From NCBI GenBank assembly GCA_013400115.1, contig VXBP01005054.1:798029-862028 (forward strand): 64,000 nt of DNA, in the 5' to 3' direction. Of this stretch, positions 19,732 through 30,513 are shown in pieces (position 1 is the first letter of the stretch; each line of letters starts with the position of its first letter). The notes beneath the pieces are model-generated. The model saw only the letters and a program-made list of their open reading frames with translations. It ran no database searches and was not told the origin of the DNA. The translations under genes and the position numbers were made by a program. The DNA is from Rhinopomastus cyanomelas (lineage: Eukaryota; Chordata; Aves; Bucerotiformes; Rhinopomastidae).

Positions 19732-21645
19732 TTTGTGAAAGATGCTACTGATACTGTTCTGACACAGGAAGCACATAAAGAATTAGAAACAGACCCACCT
19801 AAAAGAACTAAAACAACAGGATATATCACAGCATCCGACTGTGTTTGATGATAGTGTTAGTGAAACTGGTGAGTGATATATTTCCTGCTAAAATACATAA
19901 ATCCTCCACCTGCCTGAACAAGGATTGCACTCCCTTGGCAGGGAGCTTTCCTGCTGCATCTGACATGCTGCCTGTTAATCTGAGATATTTATTTCTGAAC
20001 CTGATAATCATTGCCTGGTGTTTTGTATTTATTCCAGGGTGAAATACAGAATCAGATTGACCATCCACAGCGTCTGACAATACCCTGTGTCTCTTACTGG
20101 CTTGATTGTGTTACTCTCCAGTGGTGCAGTGTAGTGAAGAGTTTATCAGTGTATCTATTGATTAATGTATATACTCCCATTTCAGTAAATAGATATCATC
20201 ATAAATTAGGTAATACAACCACAATAAACCTGAGGTATCCAGTACGTAACACACTGCATCAAAATTAGTGACTGCTAATTGACACTATATCCCTCGTGCA
20301 CCATTCTACAAATCAAAGGCATTTTCTTCAAAGTTCATGCATCACTCGAAAGGTTGATCCTTCAGCAACTGTAAAAGTTTTGCTGACATCATCATTTGGC
20401 TGAGCAGGATGATGGTGACAGCCATGAGGTTCTGTACACAGCACAGAATGTTAGTGCTGATGCAGCGGTTCTTGCCTCCTATATCCTTGCAGCTGGTCGC
20501 ACCGCAGCAGACCCTGCTGCACCGTGGGGAGGATCAGTGCACTGTGCCCACTGCATCCTGAGAGTTGGGCTGCTTGGGCTCTTAGGGTTGAGGAGAGGCT
20601 GTTGGTACAACACACTTGCAAGTCTCATACCCTGTGCATTCAGATATAAAAAACTGGGGCATTACCCCCCCCATGCTAATCTGAAGGAAACGCTGGTGGT
20701 TTGGATGGTCCAAACTCCCACTGGTGTTTTGCTCTTCCTTACTTCATATTTGAAACTTGGAAGTCTTTAATGAAGTGTTTTGGTTTTACTCTCCAACATC
20801 CCAAAACACAGATGGGAACATAGGAACTGCTGTAGGAACAATAGGAACTGCTCCCATCAGATGGCAGGATAGCCCCTGGATGACACTGCATTGACCCAAC
20901 GCCCATGCATGGCCATCATGTCTGAGCGAGGGGATGCTACCAGGGAAGCAGCTGAATGTATCTTGAGAGAAAAGCCTTCTAAGAATTATTTTAGGGTGCA
21001 TCTCAGCAGGGATCCTCGCCAACCCATCAACGAAGGTCTGGAGAGCTCCGCTTTGCGGGGCGTGCGAAAATACGAATTCCTCTGGGGTCAGGAGAGGATA
21101 AGAAGGGGCAGCTGAGACAGCCTGAGCCGCCTTCTCTCGCAGCAGCCTCGCAAAATGTCCTGACCATGCACAGAAAAGCGACTGGAGGTTACGCTTATTT
21201 GGCATTTCCAAAGGAGAGGACTGGGCACGAGGCCAAGCCCTGTGCCTGCGAGGGCATGGCACAGCAACCAGCACTGGGATGACAAGAATTTTGTGAAGAG
21301 TGGCTCTCTGCAATGCACCTACTGTTTGCTTACCAACGAGTTTGAATCCAGCACCTGATGCATGCTGAGCAGTACCAAGTACTAAAAGAAATATTGTAAG
21401 AAGCTCATATTTGCTCATGTGGGGTTTTTTCCATAACCCTTGTTCCCCAGTGGGACTGATGATGCATGTGCATATGTGTGTGTCTGGTCATAGGACAGTA
21501 CTGAAGCATCTGAGAGCACAGGCGGGTGGCTTTAGCAGATAACTCTCAGCTTCATTGTTTCAACTGTAGAGGGTTCTCCTACAGGTGTAGGAAACTCCAG
21601 CTCATTCAAGACAAGAGCAGTGGGAAACACTCCTGTCCTTTCTGT
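19732..21645. other. Unique non-coding sequence
   Basis: No supported gene. A 210-codon minus-strand open frame (20786-21418) begins with a signal-peptide-like start (MSKYELLTIFLLVLGTAQHA). It shows no domain, repeat or splice context that I recognise, so it is not called. Confidence 0.5.
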
Positions 21646-21649
21646 TGGT

Positions 21650-21886
21650 GTGTGGGAAGACAGAAGTAAGAGGTAAGTCTAAAAGCAACGTAAACTTCTT
21701 CCATGACACAGTGATCAGCGGTTGGAACAGGCTGCCCAGGGTGGGGGTAGAGTCATCACCCCTGGAAGGTTTCCCAAAAACAAGTAAATGTGGCGCTAGG
21801 AAACAGGGTTTAGTAGACAGGGTGGGGGTTGGTTGAGGGTTGAACTGGATGATCTTTTAGGTCTCTTCCAACCTTTATGATTCTAT
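21650..21886 (+). mobile_element. CR1 3' fragment
   Basis: Plus-strand CR1 3' end with the GGTTGGAACAGGCTGCCCAG block, then GATGATCTTTTAGGTCTCTT and a CTTTATGATTCTATG tail. The first ~50 bases are diverged. Its 3' flank (21888-22020) is the inverted-repeat copy B. Confidence 0.88.
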
Positions 21887-21887
21887 G

Positions 21888-22020
21888 CCTTATTGAGCAC
21901 TTCTCTGCCATACTCCATAAACTTTACAATAGTTCCACGTCTCTCTAGAGTTGTACTCCTATGTGTGAATTTTATGTTCAGATGTTGCCTTTCTATACAC
22001 AGGCTTGAGCAGGATCTCTA
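21888..22020 (+). repeat. Inverted repeat, copy B (partner 16292-16432)
   Basis: It matches the reverse complement of 16292-16432, starting immediately after a CR1 tail just as copy A does, and ending where another CR1 fragment begins. The shared position next to a CR1 3' end fits 3' transduction, but an independent repeat family is equally possible. Confidence 0.85.
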
Positions 22021-22254
22021 AAGGTTGTGGAGAAGTGCAGGTCAGCCTCCTCTCCGAAGTCACTAGTGATATGACGAGAGGAAATAGCGTCAAGTTGTGC
22101 CAAGGGAGGGTTAGATTGAACATCAGAAAAAATGTCTTCCCTGACAGAGAGGGCAGGGGTTGGAACAGACTGCCCAGGGTGGGGGTGGAGTCACTGTTCC
22201 TGGGGGTGTTCAGAAAATCAGTAGATGTGGCCCTTAATGATTCTGTGATTCTGT
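22021..22254 (+). mobile_element. CR1 3' fragment
   Basis: The plus-strand CR1 begins GGTTGTGGAGAAGTGCAGGT and passes through GTCACTAGTGATATGACGAG and the GGAACAGACTGCCCAGGGTG block. It ends at TTAATGATTCTGTGATTCTG. The 3' UTR is shortened relative to other copies: GATGTGGCCCTTAATGATTC joins the coding end directly to the tail. Confidence 0.88.
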
Positions 22255-23036
22255 TACTTTCTTCACTGTCCTTCATTTCAGTTCTGTCAGTTAAGTAGCT
22301 GGAGTGGCTGCTGTCTCCTACCCAGACAGGGCTCTGTTTCAGCGGTGTCTAACACCTCTGCCTTGTCTCCAGGGACACAGTAGTTAGACACATCTTTCAG
22401 AGAAAAAAAGGTGCTTCAGCAAGGTCTAACATTTCACATCATTGATTTGTTGCAACTAACATAGCTGCATGGATATTCTTATCCGTGTGCAGTTCTAAGG
22501 GAGTTTTGATCTGTCCACAGCCTAAACTGCACCCACACAAAGATTTATTTTAAGAGCAGAATGTTACTCAGCGCTAAGTGTTTTTATCATCTCAATAACC
22601 CCCTTGGAATCAGCAAAATAAAAGCAACATGTATAAGAAAATAGTCATAATTTTCCTGCATAAAATCAGAAATGCAAACATTTTCAATTTCTTTATTGTT
22701 TAGTTACCTTTAACCTAATGCAATAAATTCAAGCATCTTTTTTTCCTGCCCAAGTAGTTAAACAGCTTTATGGCTCATTGCTTTCCCAGGTTGTGGCCCT
22801 TTCTGGGCAATAGTATTGTTGGCCATGTCTCTATCAGGGATGAATGTGGAGGTAAGTCAGGTTCTGAGGGCACACATCCACACTCTTCCTATGGAGTAGC
22901 ATCCTTCACTTGTCCTGTGAAGGTCCCAGGGACCATGTGTGAGGTGGGCTATTCATTTCATGAAGAATTTTCATGTCTACTTTAACCCCATGGAATACAG
23001 CTGTCCCTTTCCAACATTGCTCTGCAGTACCTCATG
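22255..23036. other. Unique non-coding sequence
   Basis: Nothing is recognised. Confidence 0.55.
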
Positions 23037-23440
23037 AATCACCAAATCATCCAGGATGGAAAAGATGCTTGAGATCATCAAGTTCAACCAATAACCCTAC
23101 TCTGCCAAGTTCACCTCTAAACCAGGGCTCTAAGCACCACGTCTAAGCAACCTTTAAACATCTCCAGGGATGGTGACTCAGACCCCTCCCTGGGCAGCCT
23201 GATGCAATCCCTGACTCCTCTTTCAGTAAAAATACTTGTCCTAATGTCCATTCTAACCCTCCTCTGGTGCAGCTTGAGGCCAGTCCCTCTTGTCCTGTCA
23301 CTAATGACCTGTGAGAAGAGACCAGCACCCATCTCTCTACAGTGTTGCTTCAGTAGAGGGCAATAAGGTCTCCCCCCAGCCTCCTTTTCCTCAGGCTAAA
23401 CAGCCCCAGCTCCCTCAGTCATTTTTCCTAAGACTTGAAG
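23037..23440 (-). mobile_element. CR1 3' half
   Basis: The minus-strand CR1 runs from the tail (ATCACCAAATCATCCAGGAT) through the TCTCCAGGGATGGTGACTCA, CAGCTTGAGGCCAGTCCCTC and TCAGGCTAAACAGCCCCAGC blocks. It is 5'-truncated in the ORF2 C-terminal region. Confidence 0.92.
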
Positions 23441-25144
23441 CAAAGCTGAATGGAGGGTGATGGGGAAGTTTGGTTCTCCTGATACAGGCTGGCATAGCTG
23501 CACCCACCAGATCCCACCTGCTCAGGGATCTGCCCATCGCAGCGTGAAAGGCTGTCTGTGCAGCATGTGCCTGTGATCTTTTCTTGCTGCCTGACAATCA
23601 CTGAGGCTGTGAGTACATAACGACGGCACTGCAAGGCAGAGCCAGGTCATCCTGTGCTGAGTCCTGTAAGGAAATCACCCCAGCTCCTCGAGCCTGAGTG
23701 CAGCTGGCCCTAGCCACTGCTCTCCAAATCTTGTAATGTGCACAGGGCCATGGCATGAGACGGAAGACAGGGAAACCAGTGTCTGGTCTGTCAGCCATGG
23801 GCTAAACATCCTTGAGCACAACCTGACAGGTACATGGGATGACTCGGTCTCACTCTCCATCTTATTTAGCTTCTAAATATGGTCCAGGTCTCCCACCTGT
23901 CAGAACATTGCTCTGAAAACTGTTTGCTCTGCTCTCAGAAAGACTTTCTTGGTGCTTTCCCCCTGCAGTGGCAGCACTGTGCTGCCCAGCTCTGGATCGT
24001 CTGCACGTGCATGCACATCTTGTCTCCCTCACGGAGCCAGCATGAAGGCTACACGTTTTAAGGAGTTGACTTCATACAATGGTGATCCCATTAGACATCA
24101 CTGAGGTGTAGCCTGTGCGTATAAAAAACCACGCGTTGAAAGGCTGAGCTACGTGATGCTGCAAAATCTGAGAGTATTGCTTTGCAGTGCTAGTGATGAA
24201 TGTGTGTAGTAGGCTTCTGTGATGTGAACACGGTGAATGGCAAAACACATTCAGGTCTTTTCATTTTCTTTTCAGCTTGTTGTTATCTAGAGAAAAAACA
24301 CTAATTACTAAAAGCTAGTAGCTGGTGTGCTGCTTACCCTCACAATTAGGACCCTAATCATTAAGTGCAGTGATAACCACTAGATAGAACATGCTTGCTT
24401 TTTAAGACTTTGTTTATCTGTCTTCCCACTCCTGTTTTTAATGACACTGACAGCAACAGAGTTGCTGGAGAGAGAATACCAGTCATCTCCCCTCGGGGAG
24501 TGAGTCGTTCTGAGCCTTCAGAATGCTGTCATGATTTTTGTTCCGCGTAAAATGCTTGTCACCTTTGAACTGCTGGTGTGTGCTAGAAACTGATGTTAAT
24601 GAGACAGCATTTGAAACTGGGAGGATGAGCTTAGAGCAGCAGAGAAGAACACTTCAGTGGCACAAGGTCTTGCTCAGCCTCTGCCATCTGGGAGGCACAA
24701 AGGTGTCTGAACTGCATGGCTGACCATCTCTAAATCCTGCAGTGTTCGGTGAAGTGTTCCTCATCATTGTCTGTCTGAAGCAATGATGTCATTTAAGAGT
24801 GTGCCTCATGTGGCCCCACTGATGACCTCCCGCTCTCTACCCATTGTGGTATCTGTGTGTTGGAATCTTCCATCCCGTGTGCCTTGCTGAGTCCGGGAGT
24901 GCAGCACCCGCTACAAGACGAGGAGGTGTCTGCTCAAAGTGAAATGTGTGCTGAAGTGAAACGTCAAGGCACTACATGTATATTCTTAATAAAACAGCTA
25001 CTTAAATAGAAAATTAAGCAGAAACCTGCCAAAAGGCTTTGTATGGAGGCAACTGATATGTATGGGCTGCTGCCAGAAGCTGTCCTAATACAGCCTTTCC
25101 ATGGAGTTTTAACTCTTTCAAGGGAGTGGCACATTGTAAGTCAC
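23441..25144. other. Unique non-coding sequence
   Basis: No supported gene. An AATAAA at 24988 follows an ordinary-looking stretch; without a linked exon it is not called a polyadenylation site. Confidence 0.5.
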
Positions 25145-25607
25145 TGTCCAGTTCTGAGCCCCTCAGTTCAAGAGGGATGTGGAGCTGCTGGAGGGAGTGC
25201 AGTGTAGGGCAACGAGGATGATGAAGGAAGTAGAACACCTCCCTTATGATGAAAGGCTGAGGGAGCTGGGTCTCTTTAGCTTGGAGAAGAGGAGACTGAG
25301 GGGTGACCTCATTAATGTCTATAAATATGTGAAGGGAGGATGCAGCCAGGCTCTTCTCAATGTCATCTAGTGATAGGACGAGGGGCAATGGGTGTAAGCT
25401 GGAACATAGGAGGGAACTTCTCCACAGTGAGGGTGACAGAGCACTGGAACAGGCTGCCCAGGGAGGGTTGTGGAGTCTCCTTCTTTGGAGACGTTTAAGA
25501 CCCGCCTGGATGTGTTCCTGTGTGACTTGGTCTAGGTGGTCCTGCTGTGGCAGGGAGATTGGACTTGATCTTTCAAGGTTTATTCCAATCCCTAATGATT
25601 CTATGCT
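25145..25607 (+). mobile_element. CR1 3' half (young-type subfamily)
   Basis: The plus-strand CR1 begins near GTCCAGTTCTGAGCCCCTCA. It encodes MELLEGVQCRATRMMKEVEH, then ERLRELGLFSLEKRRLRGDL and INVYKYVKGG. Small deletions follow before the SSDRTRGNGCKLEHRR block, and it ends in ATTCCAATCCCTAATGATTC. The frame is broken by the deletions. Confidence 0.93.
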
Positions 25608-28517
25608 ACTATAGTTTTATGACTGAAGATGCTTAGCACAAGGGAAGAAAGATCTCTGGATGACAGAGCACAGTCTGTGGCCATGCTTGAGTTGGATGTG
25701 CTGTAGCACATCAGAGGAAAAAGTACTCTGCTAGCTGTAAAACGTAGTGGAAAGTGCAAGACATCTGGGGCTCTTTCTGCCCTTGATTCTTGGCAGCTTG
25801 GGTTACAAAGTGCACAAGGAATGTGGATTCAGAAAGATTTGTTAACTGTATGTACAGTGACTGTTGCCCTAGCCTCATCAGGATGCACGGAGCTTCAACT
25901 GAATTGACATTGTCTCTACCCCGAGGAACTTGAAATCTAAAGGCAAACCCAAGTGACCCTCTGAAATCTGAGCATTTCAATGAAGGCTCTAAAAAAGGGA
26001 GTCATGAGACTGTGAACAGTATTGTTTTAGGTGACCTATCAAAAGTGGGGAGCAGGCAGGGGGCCAGAGGTAAGCAGCTGGAGCAGAGGAGTGAAATAGT
26101 GTGAGAGTCTTAACTGTTGTCAGCTTGATTCCAGCCTTGTTCCCCCAGACAGATTTGGCTGCCTCTCTGTCAGTGAAGGTATTTCTGATCTACCCCGAGC
26201 TTAGTTGAGAACATTTTCGGTGCTTTTATCCAACACAGCTGCTGTTGACTGGGTTTAGCACCTTGATGCCTTGGCGTCAGTTCAGTCTTTATGAGTGGAC
26301 AGGGTGCCCGAAGGAGCAGGCAGCTGGATCCTTCTCTCTGCAGGGACCTGCTTGAAGGAGCCACAGGGAGTGATGTGTGCTCCTGCTTCTGTGCCTGAAC
26401 CTGGTCCCAGATAAACAGTACCTGTGAACACTGGGGATAGGGAGCTCCTTCAGGCCTCATCTGACTGGAGTGGCTGAGGTTTCATAATCATCCACGATAA
26501 CGGCCCACGGGCAGGAGATGGTTTCTCTGTGAGAAACAACAGAAACTGACTTCTGCCAGTTATGCTGCCCTTTGCAGGCAGTGCTCCCTGGGAAGGACCT
26601 GTGTGGTGGTGTGCACTTTGTGCCCAGGGCTCTTGTCCTGACTAGCAGAAGTGAGCTCGGAGGAGCTCTGTGCGTTGCACTGGGGTTCTTGCACTCGGAG
26701 CTTCAGAAGTGTAAGGAAATAAGAAGATGGTTAGAGCAGAAGGGCAGTGGAAAGGGTTCTTGTCACACAGTGTAAATGTGTTCGTAAAGCTAGAGGAGAA
26801 AATAATCTAAAGGTCCTTATTTTGAGGGAAAGTGTATTATTATTTATGAATAATTTCCCTTGTTGAAGGAATGTGTAAGACACCATCCGAGAGACCGTAA
26901 CAAAATGAAAAGTATGAAGTGTTATTTACATTACGTTGGAGAAGCCGGAGGCACGGAGAACGGTGCCTCATTTGAATACAAAACCAAGTCATTCCAAATT
27001 GCTCCTGTGTTAAATGTGTTCCCTAATTCTGCCTGTGACAGAAGTGTGGGTTCTGGTGAGCACGGCTAAAGGCTCGATCCTGGCTTGTGTTTGCATTCCC
27101 AGGCCATGCAGGAGGCTGGAGTGATGCTCTGGTGCCATGGGGCCTGAGCAAACCTCCAGCTGAATAAAAGACAGTTTTCTAGGTGGTTTCCTGCCTCTGT
27201 AATGAGTAAGGGAAACAATGAGACAGTCCCACTCAGTACCAGATCATAGTGTTGCTGATACCGGGGCATGAACAGACCGAGTGTCTTATGACTGATGCCT
27301 TCGCTGTATTACCACTACATGTACTCAGGCTGTGACACCAAGAGCTTTGTTTTAGGTGGCGAATACTTTTTACTACTCCTTGCCTGTAAGGACTGAGAAT
27401 TCTATCTTCAGAAAGCCCCTTGCTCTTCCAGGCTGTGCCACCCTCGCAGAGCTGCACTGTCAGAACAACCTGTCCCTTGCGTTCTCCCAGCCCTTTGCAG
27501 TGCTCTACAGTTTCAAGCCACCAACTTGGTAGCCAAGGACTGCTTCATCAATACAGACATATGCTCCCACCCTACAAATAAAACACTTCTAGTGTTACAG
27601 ATGCTGCTGTGGAGGCAGAGTGGAATTGTGTGTCTCTTTCCTGAGACCAAATAAAGCTGGCTGCGTTCACACTGGCAGAGGAAGGAGTCTCTCGTGGTTA
27701 CTGGATTGCCTTACGCCTTGGGTTGGTCCAGAGGCAGAAGCTGCCACTATCCTTTCTGTTCTTGAGGAATGGTCAGTTTTTAATGAGGTTTGCTAGGTTT
27801 ATCACTAGGTCACGAGATTGAACTACTTCTGTAGATCCTCTCTGAACTGTCAGGCCTAAGTAAGTGGGTGCTTTCTGATCTCTGTATCCATTGCTCTAGC
27901 TATGGTGCTAGAAACAAGACTTGGAAAAGTCTTTTGCATATTCCTAGAAGAAAAAGTGAGTGTGGAAAGGAGAAAAATTCAATGTTTACTTCATACTTCA
28001 GATGCATCTGGATTCTGGTGCCACTGGACTTGTGTAGGCAGATATCGCACATAACTTGTAGGACTGGTGACCAGCAAGGAAGGGTTTTTTGCTTCTGCTG
28101 TTTAGGTCTGCCAGTAAGGAAGCATGAACAGGCATGAAACGCCATAGCCTTGGATTTTTACACTCTTGTATTTTGCGATAAGACGATGGCTTTCTCACGT
28201 TTGACAAGTTGGACATTGCTGAACAGCTTAGGGTCTGCTAGCACTGGGCAGCCCTGCACATCCTTTAACCAGACACACGTTCAAAGGGGTTTGTATTGTT
28301 GGAAAGTCTACCCCGAAAAAGATGACTATGGCCACAAAGAACATTTTTTCATCTCTTTCTGTTGACAGAAAAACAGCCCAAGAAATGCAGGTTTATCAGA
28401 TCGCTGCCAAGGGAAAAGCACTGCTAAATTCAGTTCAGTCTGGTCTTTCCTCTGTGGGAAAGAGAGTTCTTGCTCAAACACAAACTTTTGTGTGTGCTTT
28501 CTGCTTTTCATGAGTAT
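25608..28517. other. Unique non-coding sequence
   Basis: No supported gene. AATAAA motifs occur at 27577 and 27650 but no linked exon or splice structure is visible. Confidence 0.5.
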
Positions 28518-29510
28518 CATAGAATCATTCAGGTTGCAAAAGACCTACAAGATCATCAAGTCCAACTGTCAAGCTGACCCACTCTGTCTGCTAAACCCAA
28601 TCTACTCATTTGTTTAACATCTCCTGGGATGGTCACTCAAGCAGAATCCTGGGCAAGGTCTTCCAATCCCTGACCACTTGGTCAGAGAAACATTTTTGCT
28701 GATGTCCAATCTAAACCTCTCCTGGCACAACGTGAGGCCGTTTCCTCTTGTTCTACTGCTAGTGACTTGGGAGAGAAGACCGACTGCCACCTCTCTACAA
28801 CCTCCTTTCAGGTAGTTGTAAAGTCCCCCTTCAGCCTTGTCTTCTGCCTGTTCCCTCAGCTGCTCCTCATAAACCGGTCCTCCAGGCTTTTCCGGCATTT
28901 CAATGTCCTTCTTGCCCTGAGGTGCCAAAACCTGCACACAGTACTTGAGGTGCGGCCTCACCAGTGCGCAGTACAGGGGCAGGATCACCTCACTAGTTCT
29001 GCTGGCCACACTATTGCAGATACAGGCCAGGATTCCATTTGCCTTCTTGGCCACCTGGACACAGTGCTGGGCTCAGCTGGCTGTCAGTCAATACCCCCAG
29101 GTCCTTTTCCACTGAGCCACTCCAGCTTGGCAAGATTCTCTGCCAGCTCCCTTAGCACTCTTGGATGGATCCTATCAGGTCCATAGACTTGTGAGTGTTC
29201 AGGTGGCAGAGCAGGTCAATAATTGCTTCCCTTCACACTGTGGAAAGTGTATCCTGCTCTCCATCCCTGTCTCCCAGCCCAGAGGGCTGAATACCCTGAG
29301 GACAACTGCACTGGTCATTCAAGACTGAGGCGCAGAAGGCATGAAGTGCCTCAGCCTGGTCCTCATCCTTGGTGCCAGCTTCCACACAGCACTTTTATAT
29401 TTAGTATTAGCTGTCCTATTTTGATTCAGCCCACTTTTCCTCCTCCATTTGATGCCATCACTTTCTTGTTTGTTGTAACAAGCAAACTCAGAGTGGGACA
29501 CTAAACTTCC
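28518..29510 (-). mobile_element. CR1 ORF2 fragment with internal deletion
   Basis: This is a long minus-strand CR1. Reading from the 5' side (29510 down), it has an EDQAEALHAFCASVLNDQ-like stretch and CHLNTHKSMDLIGSIQ, matching the region before the reverse transcriptase. It then jumps by internal deletion to the late ORF2 part, including VAKKANGILACICNSVASRT and SEVILPLYCALVRPHLKYC. The tail follows at TATCATAGAATCATTCAGGT. The deletion removes the catalytic reverse transcriptase core. The 5' boundary is approximate. Confidence 0.9.
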
Positions 29511-30445
29511 CTAGAGGAGGTCACTGTGATGGCAGGATGCACAGGGAGTACAGGACAAAAGGTCTGATTGATTTGCATGTCAATTGGTTGTTGATTTACA
29601 GCATTTGGACTTAATCCTGAATAAAAATCATGAGAATCAATTTAAGTCAAGCTGAGAAATCATAAACTCAGTCAACACTACTGAAATGTGACTCACTTGT
29701 TTGCCAAGGCACGCAAAATTAACCAACACCAACTTTGCAAAGCTGGCGGGTCCCATCAAGCCTTCCAGGTAGCACAGGTGGATAGCCACAGTTCAGGTGA
29801 GACCTGAAAGATGCTGGCTGAGACTGCTCGCTGTTGCCTTCCTTGCTCTCGAGTACAAGACACTTCAGCACAATCAAACTTTCTACGAGTTTTCCTCTTA
29901 ACATTCAATCCACTTTGAATTTTTTCCAAGCTGTATTTCAAATGAAATTAGGTTTGTTGTTCTGAGCCCAGTGTGGAGGTGGTTCTTGTAATCCTGCTGT
30001 TTAATATGATTCACAACTCTTTTTGCTTTGGAGGCTTTTATGAAGGTTCCAGATCACTACTGAATAGTACAAGTATGTACATGCATAAAGCAAACCTGTC
30101 TACAACCTCTGTCTTGCAGACTGCCTTCAAGGACCAAGATGTGACAGGAATATCTGCAAGAGACGCGTTCCTGGGCTGCAGAGTCGGGTAGGTGGGTTTG
30201 TTGCCGACAAAGTCCTATGTGCAGATTTAGTGAGACCTCCAAGAGCCTCTGTGTTTGGAGGGTTCTGAACAGCTGTCAGGCTGTGTGTTGGAAGTACAGC
30301 TCTGTACTCCGTTTGCCCTCAGCCCAAACAAATGCTGTAGATTGGGCTCAGAAAAGAGCAAATCTTAATCTTTATGAATTGGGGGGACAGGGGACATGTA
30401 GCTAATTTGTCGTCATTCCTGTTGTAATAGTTTGAAACTTCAGGT
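29511..30445. other. Unique non-coding sequence
   Basis: Nothing is recognised. Confidence 0.55.
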
Positions 30446-30513
30446 TGTAGGGCAGAGTGTTGGACTTGATCTTGAAGGTCTTTTCCAATCTTGATGATTC
30501 TAGGATTCTATGA
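30446..30513 (+). mobile_element. CR1 3' tail, about 68 bases
   Basis: TTGTAGGGCAGAGTGTTGGA followed by CTTGATCTTGAAGGTCTTTT and a GATTCTAGGATTCTATGATC tail is a plus-strand CR1 3' UTR end. It is heavily 5'-truncated. Confidence 0.82.

Noticed and set aside
20786..21418. 210-codon minus-strand open frame with a signal-peptide-like N-terminus
   Set aside because: No recognisable domain, no neighbouring exons or promoter. A frame of this length is plausible by chance across six frames of 64 kb, so it is not called a gene.
24988..24993. AATAAA polyadenylation signal
   Set aside because: No upstream coding evidence in the 23.4-25.1 kb interval.
27577..27655. Two AATAAA motifs suggesting a 3' UTR end
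   Set aside because: AATAAA is common in bird DNA. No linked coding exon or downstream GU-rich element is clear.
28360..28420. Possible small exon (TCTTTCTGTTGACAG followed by an open KTAQEMQVYQIAAKGKALL frame)
   Set aside because: Acceptor-like pyrimidine tract and AG occur by chance often; no convincing donor, no partner exon and no recognised protein.
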